DNA from: Ophiocordyceps camponoti-saundersi (nom. inval.)
Lineage: Eukaryota; Ascomycota; Sordariomycetes; Hypocreales; Ophiocordycipitaceae
DNA length: 14,398 bases
NCBI GenBank assembly: GCA_003339415.1
Contig: PDHQ01000596.1
Coordinates: forward strand, 1-14,398
Direction of reading: 5' to 3'
Part shown: positions 1 through 8,570 of the stretch, in pieces
Layout of the letters: every line of letters starts with the position of its first letter
Position numbering within the stretch: the stretch's first letter is position 1
Program-made: the position numbers and the translations under genes
Notes under the pieces: model-generated
Database searches by the model: none
Seen by the model: the letters and a program-made list of their open reading frames with translations, nothing else
Told to the model about the DNA's origin: nothing

Positions 1-519
1 ATATAAAAACGTCTCCGTAATATTAACTTCTAATAATAAGATCGTAATATATCTTACCCTTAATCTTAATATATATCTACTACTCTAAAACGCACTCCCC
101 GCACCTTTAAATATATATATATATTTAAACTTTAAAGTCTAAAATATATATTATATTTATATATATATTATTAAGTAACCTTTCGGCACGCTCCTCTATA
201 TAGTAATATTATTCGTAAGAAATAAGCGCGCTAGATATCTCTACGCATATTTCTTATTATAACCGTTATAGCTACGTCTCCTTACCCTTCTCCTCGATCG
301 GAACTAAAGACGCCTGCTTAGGCTTACTATAGCCTCCTATTATTATAACCTCGTTATACTCTCTAATAACCCCTATAGCACTATTCTAGTTATCGCTATA
401 TAACGATTATTTTTTTATATTTCCCGCTTATATCTATACTCGGCGTATACTATTTATATTATATAAAAGTAAACTTTTATTTTCCTCCCTTCTAATATCT
501 TTTAGTTATCCTTATCCTC
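1..519. other. AT-rich RIP-degraded DNA, no gene resolved
   Basis: This stretch is rich in TpA with TAA/TAG stops in every frame. The fossil minus-strand frame at 520-1040 may continue into it (on the minus strand it still reads as short open pieces between frequent TAG/TAA), but I could not follow it with confidence below about 520. The plus strand is visibly C-rich and G-poor. No RNA gene, repeat partner elsewhere in the window or regulatory site was recognised. Confidence 0.4.
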
Positions 520-1040
520 GACTAACCCTAGAAGCACTAAGTTAACTATATACGTTTATATATATCTCTTAACGCCTACGTTATACTCGGGATAGCTATA
601 ATAATCTTAACTTACTTCGCATAATCTATAACCCTAAGTTTAATATTATCGTTATCCTCGTTCTAAGTAACTATAATTATATCTACGACCGAATCCGTGG
701 CCGCCGCCGTAATTATAGTCGTATAATACCGCGCTCCCCGCGAACGAAATATATATATCGCGCACCTACCGGACTTAAACGAGAAGTATTCTTTAAAAGG
801 GCTAGAGTTCTTCCGGTAAATATTATATAAGCTTAACGATATTAGGGCGCGGCTTGCTATTAGATATGCTAGTAAGCGTCCGCGCCGTCGTAGTATACGC
901 TTTATAATATCTTAGTATAATACTATATTTAGAGACCTTACCCGGATATCGTCGCTAGGGAGCGCCGCTAGGCGCTTCTCCTTATCCTTTATACTATATA
1001 TTAGTATCTCCTCTCGTCCGGCATATACTATCGTTTTTAC
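520..1040 (-). pseudogene. RIP-degraded remnant of an unidentified protein gene
   Basis: On the minus strand a frame starting with the codon at 1038-1040 runs 126 codons to a TAG at 663-665 with a single internal TAA. This is far longer than expected in DNA so rich in TAA and TAG. It then continues to about 520 with only TAA/TAG stops, as expected if Gln and Trp codons were hit by RIP. There is no ATG start, since RIP converts ATG to ATA. The reading is mixed and protein-like: a basic cluster (RRRGR) about 50 codons in, and an acidic Asn-rich stretch (NEDNDN) after the TAG. I recognise no family. The frame runs up to within about 35 bp of the left LTR of the Copia element, so the element may have inserted into or beside this gene. 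Strand and frame are inferred from stop density only. Confidence 0.42.
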
Positions 1041-1074
1041 TTACTATAAGGGCAAATAGTTAAAAGAGTTTTTC

Positions 1075-1610
1075 TCTAGCACCGGATATCTTTATTACTT
1101 TCTATTCCTAGTAAGCCTTATTAGGGGATATCGTGCGATAGAGGGTAGGTATAAAGTTATTATACGAAACGTAAGGACTTATTAGAGAATAAAAAAAAAC
1201 GACTATATAAAAAAACTAAGTTAGTAGGGTTATTAATAAAGGTCGCCGCCGCGTATATCGTAGATAATATTATCGCTTACCTCGGTCGTTATCGTCGTTA
1301 TCGTCGCTCCTCGCCTTACCTAAAGAGAAGAAGAAGAGGAGGGGAGGAGAGGAGAAGAAGGGAAGAAGAGAAGAGGGGAGGGTTTAGGAAAGAAGAGGGC
1401 CTTTTATATCTTTTCCAGATAGCCCGTCACATAACCTACCGTTCTTTGCGAGAAAGAGAGCATCGTTACTTTATTTATCTCTGCCTCCTACGGCTTCCTA
1501 CGCCCGGTTTTTTATATCTAACTTTTCGCCTTTGCGATACGGTAAAGACTAACGATAGTTATATTTTTATAAAATATCGTTAAAAGTTAAGTACCTCGGT
1601 ACGTAACTGC
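1075..1610 (-). repeat. 3' LTR (left copy) of the Copia element
   Basis: It aligns along its length with 4475-5008. Shared landmarks are a poly-A run followed by CGACTATATAA, a GTCGCCGCCGC block, a CGTCGT-rich run, a purine-only tract (about 1320-1385), CTTTTATATCTTTTCC, CTACCGTTCTTT, CTTTATTTATCTCTGCCTCC and GATACGGTAAAGA. Differences between the copies are mostly transitions plus small indels, as expected from RIP acting on each copy. Because the element reads on the minus strand, this copy is the 3' LTR. An unbroken plus-strand frame runs 1155-1580 inside it; see findings. Confidence 0.78.
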
Positions 1611-1827
1611 CGCTACTAACTATTAAGGTATATAGGCTATCTAGATACTTAGCTATATTATGCTCTTACTAAGTAGGCTAATAGTGCCCCTCTTATACTA
1701 ATCTGGTATAGCTAATATACGGACCTAACCGGGCTTAAGCCCTAAGTAGGTTATAGCCTAGACTGCAGGGTATGTTATATAATACCGCCCCTAAGGCCGG
1801 GCAGGCTAAAAAACAACTATCGTAATA

Positions 1828-3560
1828 TTATTTCTTAGTGTTTAGGCTACTAGAGCCGCCCCTATTCCTTAGCATAGCTAAATTTAGCTAGCGTACGAAC
1901 TGCTAATACTTGTTCGCCTATAGACCCTTCGTTAGGCCGTCTGCGATTATATCTTCCGTGCCTATCTGCTATAAATTAAAGAAGCCTATCTAATGCCTCT
2001 AGATAATCTATTTATATCGTAGGTTAATGTGCCTCGTGCGTGCCTTATTAAGTGGGTTAATTACGGCTAACCTCGCGTTCTAACTATTAGTAAATATTAC
2101 GAGAGGCCTCTTTTATTCGTAGCCGGCATCTCGAATAACGTTAGAGAGCTAGATTGTTATAAGCCTAGCGGGCGTGAGGGCTATGAATTCGGCCTCTATG
2201 CTGCTTATTATAACGATAGTCTAACGCTTTAAGCGCCACGCGATAGGGCTACTAGCGAGGAAAATAATAAACTTAGCTGTTAAGGCGCGGGTTGCCTAAT
2301 CGTCCGCGAACGATACGTCGGAATAGACGCGTAGCTAAAGGTCCTTACTATAGGCCGCTCCTCTAAGCGTGATGCTAAGAGACGGCGTGCCGCGTAAATA
2401 GCGGAAAAGGTGCTTTATTATAGCTAGATAGGCGTGAGTTATATAAGAATTTGCCTCCGACAGCTTCTTCACGCTATACGTAATATCGGGCCTTATGCTT
2501 AGGGCTAGCTAATTAAGGCTGCCTGTTCGTTTCTGCTATATCGTAGCCTCTATTGCGATCTCGGCCTCTTTCTAGTCGTGAGGAATTATATGCTTTGTTA
2601 GCCACGGCGTCTTCGTAGGCTTTAAATCGTTAGTATCGAATAGCTCGAGAATCTTGCGGGTGAAGGAGGTCTAATATACTCGAATAGTGCGGGCCTAACG
2701 ATCGCGATCGAACTTAAGGCTAAGGAATTCCTAAAGCTCTCTAAGGTATTTAACCTCGTATAATTTATCGAGAATTACGGCCTTATTATTAATCTATGCT
2801 TATATCGGTGCTATAAGGAGGATATCGTTTATATAAAGAACGAGGAGGCTGCTATTAGCATAGCGATAGAGGCGTAACTCGGAGTCGAGTCGTTTAAATC
2901 CGCGACTAGCTAGATTTTTAGCTGCACGCTCGAACTACTAGCGCGGCGAGGCTCGATAGCTATAAAGGGCCCTCTTTAGGCGGCAAACGCGGCCTAATTT
3001 GTCCTTAAAGCCGTGAGGCTATTCGACGAAGATATCTTTATTAAGTTTAGCGTTAATAAAGGTATTTACGACGTCGAACTTAGCTTATTTAAGGTCTTAT
3101 ATAGCGATAAGCGTAAGGAAGATGCGAACGGACGATTAATACGCCACCGTAGCATAGAGGTCTTTAACTAGCCGATCTATAGGATTACGATCTCCGCGGA
3201 TAACCTAGCGAGCTTTCGCTATCGGATCTGCGCCTTTAATAGGCTTCTCTATATATACCTAACGCCTAGGAAGGGTCTTTATATCGTAAGGCTTCGGCAC
3301 GAGCTCCTAAGCGCCCTTTTAGTGCAGTTTATTAAGTTTTTTATTTATTACGGGCACCTATCGTTTATCGAAGTTAGGGAGTTTTTTCGCGGCACGATAA
3401 TTACTAGGGGCATAGCCTATAAAGGTTTCTATAGCTAAGGCTAAGAGAATTATTATAGGCGCCTTACTAATATATTTATCTTTATCGGCGAAGGTAACGT
3501 GTAGCGTAGCCGTCTTAACGATACCTTTAGTAGCTAGATCGGCCTATATAAGCCTCTTTA
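1828..3560 (-). pseudogene. pol: Copia pol: reverse transcriptase and RNase H domains, RIP-inactivated
   Basis: In life this would copy element RNA into cDNA inside virus-like particles. Read from high to low coordinates in one frame it shows, first, the RT linker (GYAPSNYRAAKKLPNFDKx). The RT core entry (KFDVVNTFINA) follows near 3080, then CRLKRALYSYRASPR near 2960. The catalytic box reads VLYINDILLIAP at about 2805-2843, matching the family's YVDD-type motif with one Asp read as Asn. RNase H follows with VYSDVSFADD, then SSIEAEFIALTPA, HINLRY and the terminal GTEDIIADGLTK near 1930-1970. The frame ends at a TAA at 1828-1830. Interruptions are TAG/TAA only. The RT catalytic box and the ADGLTK motif lie in the same frame. 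The domain order identifies Ty1/Copia and excludes Ty3/Gypsy, whose integrase lies downstream of RNase H. Confidence 0.88.
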
Positions 3561-3790
3561 ATCTTCTCGTAGGTTTAGTGCCCTAGATCTCCTCGGATAA
3601 ATAGCGCTTGCGGCGTTATATATCGGTTAAGGTAGAAGAAAGTGTCGATGCCTCGCGCATATATTAAGAGGGTTATTCGTTAGGCATTAGATTAGTTTAT
3701 TAAAGCTATAGAGTACTAGCTAATTCGTTAGGATTATTATAATTATTATAATCGATCTAAGAGCTAGGAAGGCTTGTGGATATAGGTAGC
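3561..3790 (-). pseudogene. Copia pol linker between integrase and RT, with frameshift
   Basis: The integrase frame above 3790 and the RT frame below 3560 differ by one position in codon register, so a net indel lies in this interval. Both frames give protein-like pieces here: the integrase frame reads GIDTFFYLNRYITP near 3650, and the RT frame reads a Lys/Arg-rich run. The exact break cannot be placed by eye. In fungal Copia elements this linker is poorly conserved, so similarity gives little help. Confidence 0.5.
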
Positions 3791-4440
3791 AATTATGCCT
3801 CTTTAGCTTCTTTAATCGACGGGAGATCCTTAAGCATTTTCTTTAGAAATCGGGCGCGGTGCCTCGTTGCCTCGATTAGGCGTGGCGTTTAGTGAGGGAA
3901 GGTGCGAAGGGTCTCTCTCGGGCGTTTTAAATCGCTCTTTTAATAGCCCTATAAATTCCTCTTTAACGCGCGATAAATTTAATAATCCGGCCACAGCAGT
4001 TAGATATTTCTTCGGTTATTGCTTATTATTTAGTGTAGAAGAGGGCTATGAAATGCTAATGCCGCTATTCTAGCTGCGGGAACGTTGTTCCTGCCCCTTC
4101 TCTCTAAAGGGAAGAGAAATCGGCTTAAAATCGATAACTTTAACCTCTTTTTCTTCTAAACGAGCCCTAAATTCGACTAATAGGTCTTCTTTAATAGCAG
4201 GGGCCCCGGCACGATTAATAAAGCGTATATCTCGTGCCCGAATAACGGTCTCTTATTTAGGAAGCTATATCTTAAAGATATAGCTATGTAAACTTTTAAT
4301 GCCGACGAGATAACCCTTCTAAGCGCGGGGAGCTATCTTCTTTAATCTTACGATCTTTTCCTTCGGCTTCGTTACGTATACCGTATAGCCTTAGGCGTGC
4401 AGCTAGCTAATATTATATTTATAGGGCAGATCGAGTGCCT
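3791..4440 (-). pseudogene. Copia integrase C-terminal domain, truncated at its N side
   Basis: On the minus strand from about 4440 the frame reads RVIKALDLPYKYNISxL, then GYTVYVTKPKEK, KKIAPRAxKGYLVGI, then ETVIRARDIRF. This is the usual Copia sequence after the integrase core, where a GCRAY-like strand is followed by PRAxxGYLVGY and a DVRF-type end. It continues to near 3790 with a charged, weakly conserved linker. Stops are TAG/TAA only. The zinc-binding HHCC and the catalytic D,D-35-E core that should precede it are absent. Instead the frame runs within about 40 bp into the right LTR, so about the 5' half of the element (gag, protease, integrase core) is deleted. An apparent plus-strand frame at 4397-4720 crossing this junction is a shadow. 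Confidence 0.8.
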
Positions 4441-4474
4441 TTATAACCCTCTTAAGAGGGCTTTCTTTTTTTTC

Positions 4475-5008
4475 CTCGGCACCGGACGTTCTTATCTCCT
4501 TCTATTCCCACTAACCCTTCGAGGAAGGTATCTACGAATAAAAGGTATAACGCTTCTTAAGCGACACGCAGAGGATTATCCGAAAAAAAAAAAAAAACGA
4601 CTATATAAGATAACTAGGTTAGCAGGGTTATTAATTAAGGTCGCCGCCGCGGCTGTCGCAGATATTATTATAACGTACCTCGGTCGTCGTCGTCGTCGTC
4701 GCCGCTACCTGCCCTGCTAAAAGAGAAGAGGAAGAGAAGGAGAGGCGAAGAGAAGAAGGGAAGAAAATAAGAGGGGAGGGTTTAGGAAAGGAGAAGGCCT
4801 TTTATATCTTTTCCGGCTAGGTCGTTATATAACCTACCGTTCTTTACGAGGAAGAGAATATCGTTACTTTATTTATCTCTGCCTCCTATAGCTTCCTGCG
4901 CCCGGTCTTTTATATCTAACTTTTCGCCCTTACGATACGGTAAAGATTAATAATAGTTATATTTTTATAAAATATTGTTAAAAGTAGAGTACTGCGGTAC
5001 GTACCGGC
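4475..5008 (-). repeat. 5' LTR (right copy) of the Copia element
   Basis: This is the partner of the left LTR, offset by about 3.4 kb. It holds the same landmarks in the same order: a long poly-A run at about 4585-4598, a GTCGCCGCCGC block, a (CGT)n run near 4684-4705, a purine-rich tract at 4722-4795, and GATACGGTAAAGA near 4935. In element orientation it is the 5' LTR and should hold promoter and polyadenylation signals, but none can be assigned after RIP. Its low-coordinate edge abuts the integrase remnant, so the primer-binding site expected inside the 5' LTR is lost. Confidence 0.78.
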
Positions 5009-5052
5009 TATTGCTAATAGACGAAGTAGGTTTATAGAGGGGTACGTACCGC
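4994..5052. repeat. Perfect 12-bp inverted repeat at the outer edge of the right LTR
   Basis: GCGGTACGTACC at 4994-5005 is the exact reverse complement of GGTACGTACCGC at 5041-5052, with 35 bp between. The left LTR carries only one arm-like copy (CGGTACGTAAC near 1597-1607). One arm therefore belongs to the LTR end and the second to flanking DNA. It could be chance, an inverted terminal fragment, or part of the insertion target. Confidence 0.5.
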
Positions 5053-5521
5053 TATATATCTTACTAATACGGGTATATTATATTATAAGAATGCGAGTAG
5101 AAGTATATAAAAACGATATAATATCTTAAGTCTTATCTGAAAATATAGTCGGGACCTGTGTCCTTTTTTAAAATAGCGAGTACGGAATATAACGCCCCGA
5201 TCCCCCTGCTTAGACATATACCTATAACTATTCTATAACGACCGTTTCCTTTTTTAGTTTTTAGCCCTTATTAATAATACTAATACCTACTTTCTAGGTA
5301 TATATAAGGGAGGCATTTTCCTATACACGTATACGTAATATACCCCCTAGCTTATAAGCTTATTTAGACGTATTTAATAAGCCTGAAAATTATCTTTAAA
5401 AATCGTAAGAATAAATTATCTAAACCCTTAAGAGAAAAAAACGTAGGAAAAGATTATAGGTACGTATCTTTTATACCTCTAAATTAGTTAGGCTAGATAA
5501 GTTATCTAGGGCGGGTATAGA

Positions 5522-5600
5522 AAGCTCCTCTCTTTTCCTTTCTCTCTTTTCTCTTTTCTTCCTCCTTTATTCTTATCTTCTTCTTCTCCTACGGTTATTT
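5522..5600 (+). promoter_or_regulatory. CT-rich tract upstream of Cys-rich gene copy 1
   Basis: A run of C and T about 70 bp long lies shortly before the coding frame and has an equivalent at 6975-7050 before copy 2. Pyrimidine-rich stretches near transcription starts are common in filamentous fungal promoters, so this is likely the fossil core promoter or 5' leader. GCGGGTATAGAAAG precedes it and is similar to the text before the second tract. Confidence 0.4.
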
Positions 5601-5633
5601 TTTTATTTTATACAGCTTTCTTTAGAAAAGATT

Positions 5634-6400
5634 ATAGATCTTATAAGTAACTTAAGTCTTCCGTCCGCCTGCGATCGTAATATCTAAGGGAGGTATCGCC
5701 TCCTCGAGCTTCTAACTATAAACCTGTCGATAGTATCGTTTATAACCGTACTAAGCGTAAACGTGGGTATTCGCTTGCGGATTTCTTATACTATAAAATA
5801 ATATATTTTTCCCTTATAAGATTCTAAGCGCTAGGCACTCTTAAAGCCTACTATCGATATTATTCTTAGGGCTAAGATTACTATATCGGCTAGGGACGTT
5901 TACCTTAAGATTTTACGCAATCTTAGATATTTTAGGGCGATTATTATTTAAAGTTGTGGCACGCGGAACTTACCGCCTTGCCTTAAATGCCGTCGCCTAC
6001 GTACCGGGGCTTACCCTTTTTAGCGTTACGCCTCTCTCCCTAGCTTTTAGTATAGCGCCTATATTAGTTACGTTTAGGCTAGATAAGGACGATACTACTC
6101 TTTTTAGCGTGCCGCGTAAGCGGTCGGTTCGATAAGTTAACTAGCTATTACTATTCCCGACGATAATAATATTATTAAGGATAGAGAAGTAATTAAGATA
6201 GAGGATACTCCGGAGGCTAAAAATAAGTAAGATAGTCTTTTATCGGGTTTATACCTTAAATACGCCGTGCACTAGCTTGCTAGCATACTATACCCCTACT
6301 ACCTAACTCCTGCTTAGTAAGCTTAGGTTATAGTAGAGAAGACCCGTCGGTTAAGAGGAGGTATCTAGACTTTTAGATAGTAGAAACGTTTATAGGTAGT
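5634..6400 (+). pseudogene. RIP-degraded Cys-rich fungal protein gene, copy 1
   Basis: In the plus frame through 5952, stops are TAA/TAG only, and the translation aligns with copy 2 over most of its length. From the N side it reads FPLxDSKRxALLKP, then AKITISARDVYLKIL, RNLRYFRAIII, SCGTRNLPPCLKCRR, AYPFxRYASLPSF, YSAYISYV, an acidic DDNNIIKDREVIKIED segment, then YPYYLTPA. Several Tyr positions (YSAY, SYV, RYY) are probably former Cys (TGC to TAC). This gives a Cys-rich pattern resembling fungal hypothetical proteins with CxxC-GPF-C-GACxxC type motifs; that resemblance is from memory and not searched. The N-terminal frame before about 5780 is uncertain and there is no ATG start. Function unknown. 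Confidence 0.6.
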
Positions 6401-6974
6401 AAATATAGAAAAATAACGCCTGCGCAAATATATTAAAAATAAAAGGAAAAAAAAAAAAGATAAACGTTTTTCCTAGCTAAGACTTTTAAGTATAACTTAG
6501 ATTAGATAAAGCAGACTAGGCTTATAACTATTACGAGGATACGAGTCGAGGTATCTAGAAACGATATAGTATCTTAAGTCTTATCTAAAAACGTAGTCGG
6601 AACCCGTATCCTTTTTTATAATTAGGAAATACGCATAATAACGCCTTAGTCTCACCCGTCCGATATCTGCCTCTAACTATTTTATAGCGACTATTTCCTT
6701 CTTTAGGTTTTCAGCCCTTATTTATAAGGCTAATACCTATTTTCACGGTATAAAGGAGGCATTTTCTTATATACGTATACGTGATATACCCCCCTTAGGC
6801 TTATAAGCTTATTTAGAAGTATCTTAATAGCCTGAACATTATCTTTAAAGACCGGCAGAAAAAAAAAGATTAAAACCTTTAAGAGAAAATCGTAGGAAAA
6901 GACTATAGGTATATATCTATTATACCTTTCAAATTAGTTACGCTAGATAAGTTATCTAGGGAGGGCATAAAATA

Positions 6975-7050
6975 CCCTCTTTTTTTCCTCTCTCTCTCTT
7001 CTTCCTTCTTTTTCCTTTATCCTCTTCTTTTTCTTTCGCAGGCAGTTTTC
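6975..7050 (+). promoter_or_regulatory. CT-rich tract upstream of Cys-rich gene copy 2
   Basis: A pyrimidine-only run (T-rich, then CTCTCTCT, then TTCCTTCTTTTTCC) stands at the same place as the tract before copy 1. It is preceded by TTATCTAGGGAGGGCATAAA, the counterpart of TTATCTAGGGCGGGTATAGA in copy 1. Conservation of both the pyrimidine run and the G-rich text before it supports a shared promoter or leader origin. Confidence 0.4.
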
Positions 7051-7074
7051 TAGTTATTCCTTCACTTCTTCCTT

Positions 7075-7830
7075 TTCCGAGATAGATATTATAAGTCCTT
7101 AAGACCTAGGTATATACGGAAGATATCGCCTTATTAAGGTTCCGATAGCTTATCCTCGGATACTAGCTATAATAATAACCTTATCTATTAACGTAAGTCT
7201 CTGCCTTAGATTCCCCGTATTCCTAATACTTAGAAATAATATAAAATACCTTTTTAGGATATAGAGCGTTATGCGCTTGCTATGCCCGCGGTTAGCGTAA
7301 TACTTTAAGCTAAAATCACGGCTATACCGTAACTTATAGTAAATTAAGTTTTAAGAGATAACGGATACTTTCGCTCGCTTTTAGTCTAAAGCCGTGGTGC
7401 CGAGAACGCGACTCTATGCGAAAAATACTCTCGTCCACGTATACGCGCCTATCCCTTTAAGTCGTATATTTCGTTACCTGGTTTCTAGTATAGTGCTTAT
7501 AGCTTATATGTTTAGGCTAGATAAGGTTATTATTACTTATTATAGCGTTTAATCGAAACGGCTAGGTCGATAGGGTTAGGGGGGTTTACGATCGCTAATA
7601 ACGATAAAATTACGGAGGACCGTGAGATTATTAAACTTAAAGATACTATAGATATTTAAGATAGAGATAGGCAAATAGTTCTCCTATTACTATAGTATCT
7701 AGAGCACGTTACGCGCTAGCTAGCTTTAATACCGTACTTATATCCCCTAACTCGGGCTTAGCAAGCCTAGGTAAACGCGGAGAAGAGACGTTAATAGGGA
7801 AATAAACTAGTCCTTTATATAAAAAAGATA
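7075..7830 (+). pseudogene. RIP-degraded Cys-rich fungal protein gene, copy 2
   Basis: The plus frame through 7390 aligns with copy 1 codon by codon. FxDIERYALAMPAV matches FPLxDSKRxALLKP. AKITAIPxLIVNxVL matches AKITISARDVYLKIL, and DNGYFRSLLV matches RNLRYFRAIII. AYPFKSYISLPGF is followed by YSAY and YV as in copy 1. The acidic segment NNDKITEDREIIKLKD matches DDNNIIKDREVIKIED, and PYLYPLTRA matches PYYLTPA. All stops are TAA/TAG. The two proteins are clearly homologous but differ at many amino acids, more than RIP transitions alone would give, so the duplication is old or the copies diverged before RIP. The N-terminal frame before about 7220 is uncertain. Function unknown. Confidence 0.58.
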
Positions 7831-7880
7831 ATATTAGGTAGTAAATACGAGAGACAGCGACTATAATAATAATAATATAA

Positions 7881-8109
7881 AATAGTAGATAAAGTAAACT
7901 TTATAATAATAGAGGGGAACTATATAAACGACTAGCGTATTAGGCAAATTTATCTTAAATTTAAGTTCGTTTTAGAACTTCTTAAATAATTATCCTTAAA
8001 GAGGTTTTATAAAATAATCTCTAACCTTCGCGGAAGTTTATATCTAAGCGATCTCTATATAATTTGCTTAAATATCGTATCGTAACTAATACTAATAGAT
8101 ATTAAAATA
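7881..8109. other. AT-rich spacer, nothing recognised
   Basis: The spacer begins with ATAATAATAATA-like simple sequence, followed by text with frequent TAA in all frames. It holds no repeat partner in the window and no coding frame. It separates the gene-unit array from the subtelomeric R repeats. Confidence 0.4.
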
Positions 8110-8565
8110 TCGTATCTTAGTTAATAGCTTTAATATAATTAGTAATATATAGTATAAAAGTATAAGGTTTAAAATAAAGTTATAATTCTATTTAGTAGAG
8201 TTTTTACTATAAGTCCTCTCTAAGACTCTATTTACTATATATAACTTTTAAGATAGCTATAAAAATAAGTTTAATAGCTAATTCTTACTTAGTTTTTCCT
8301 CTCTCGAGGGAAACTAAACTATACTATATACTTAGTTATAACCGCTCCCTCGTCTTAAGCGCCTTTTATAGTTCTTATCCTCGGAAGCTCTCGGGAGGAA
8401 GGAAAGGTTTTAAGAACTATTTAATTCTACTTAGGATAAATCCTTAATAGTATTTTATCCTAGCTTCGCGTTTATTTTCTTTCGGCTTAACTATTACCGC
8501 CGCTAAAGTACGATTCTACTCGTATATAATCTTAAAAGCTTAACGAATACCGCTAACGGCTTTAT
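8110..8565 (+). repeat. Subtelomeric repeat R, copy 1
   Basis: This copy aligns with 9195-9620, 13445-13870 and 14090-14340. Shared landmarks in order are an ATTAGTAA-like start, TAAGGTTTAAAA, TATAATTC, TAGAGTTTTT (at 8196), TAAGTCCTCTCTAAGACT, a TTCCTCTCTCGAGGGAAACTA palindromic block near 8295-8315, CTATACTATATAC, then GAAGCTCTCGGGAGGAAG, and an ACCGCCGCTAAA end near 8500. It is non-coding as far as I can see. It lies immediately before the telomere-repeat block, so R is the repeat adjoining an old telomere. Confidence 0.72.
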
Positions 8566-8570
8566 TACTC

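Larger units (their letters stand above)
1075..5008 (-). mobile_element. Ty1/Copia-type LTR retrotransposon, RIP-mutated and internally deleted
   Basis: Two direct repeats of about 530 bp (1075-1610 and 4475-5008) flank a pol region read on the minus strand in the Copia order integrase, reverse transcriptase, RNase H. The internal part is only about 2.9 kb. It begins within the integrase C-terminal domain, so gag, protease and the integrase catalytic core are missing, probably through a deletion ending near 4440-4480. All in-frame stops in pol are TAG or TAA at positions where family members carry Gln or Trp, the RIP signature. Pol keeps more TpG and CpA than the flanking DNA, which suggests weaker or later RIP. 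Terminal dinucleotides and a target-site duplication could not be fixed because the ends are eroded. The element is not autonomous. Confidence 0.85.
5075..6440 (+). repeat. Tandem gene unit, copy 1
   Basis: This segment aligns with 6525-7880. CTTAAGTCTTATCT occurs at 5125 and again at 6573 (offset 1448), followed in both copies by a conserved GTCGG-ACC-GT-TCC region, ACTAATACCTA-type text, TACACGTATACGT-like text, a CT-rich tract, the Cys-rich gene and a closing GGTAGTAAATA. Offsets drift from 1448 to about 1438 through small indels. Substitutions are largely transitions. The unit carries both the 5' flank and the coding region, so a whole gene with its promoter was duplicated head to tail. 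Confidence 0.8.
6525..7880 (+). repeat. Tandem gene unit, copy 2
   Basis: This is the second head-to-tail copy of the unit starting at 5075. It contains the same 5' flank (ATATAGTATCTTAAGTC near 6564), a CT-rich tract, the Cys-rich gene, and GGTAGTAAATA near 7838. About 85 bp of A-rich DNA with a poly-A run separates the two copies. No third copy follows; the sequence after 7880 is different. Confidence 0.8.

Noticed and set aside
3867..4073. Plus-strand ORF of 68 codons with an ATG
   Set aside because: It lies antisense to the clear Copia integrase/linker frame and has no recognisable content; it is a shadow.
4397..4720. Plus-strand ORF of 107 codons
   Set aside because: It crosses the integrase remnant and the LTR boundary, and its Lys and Arg runs come from the poly-A and CGT tracts. 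The LTR part of the frame is discussed separately.
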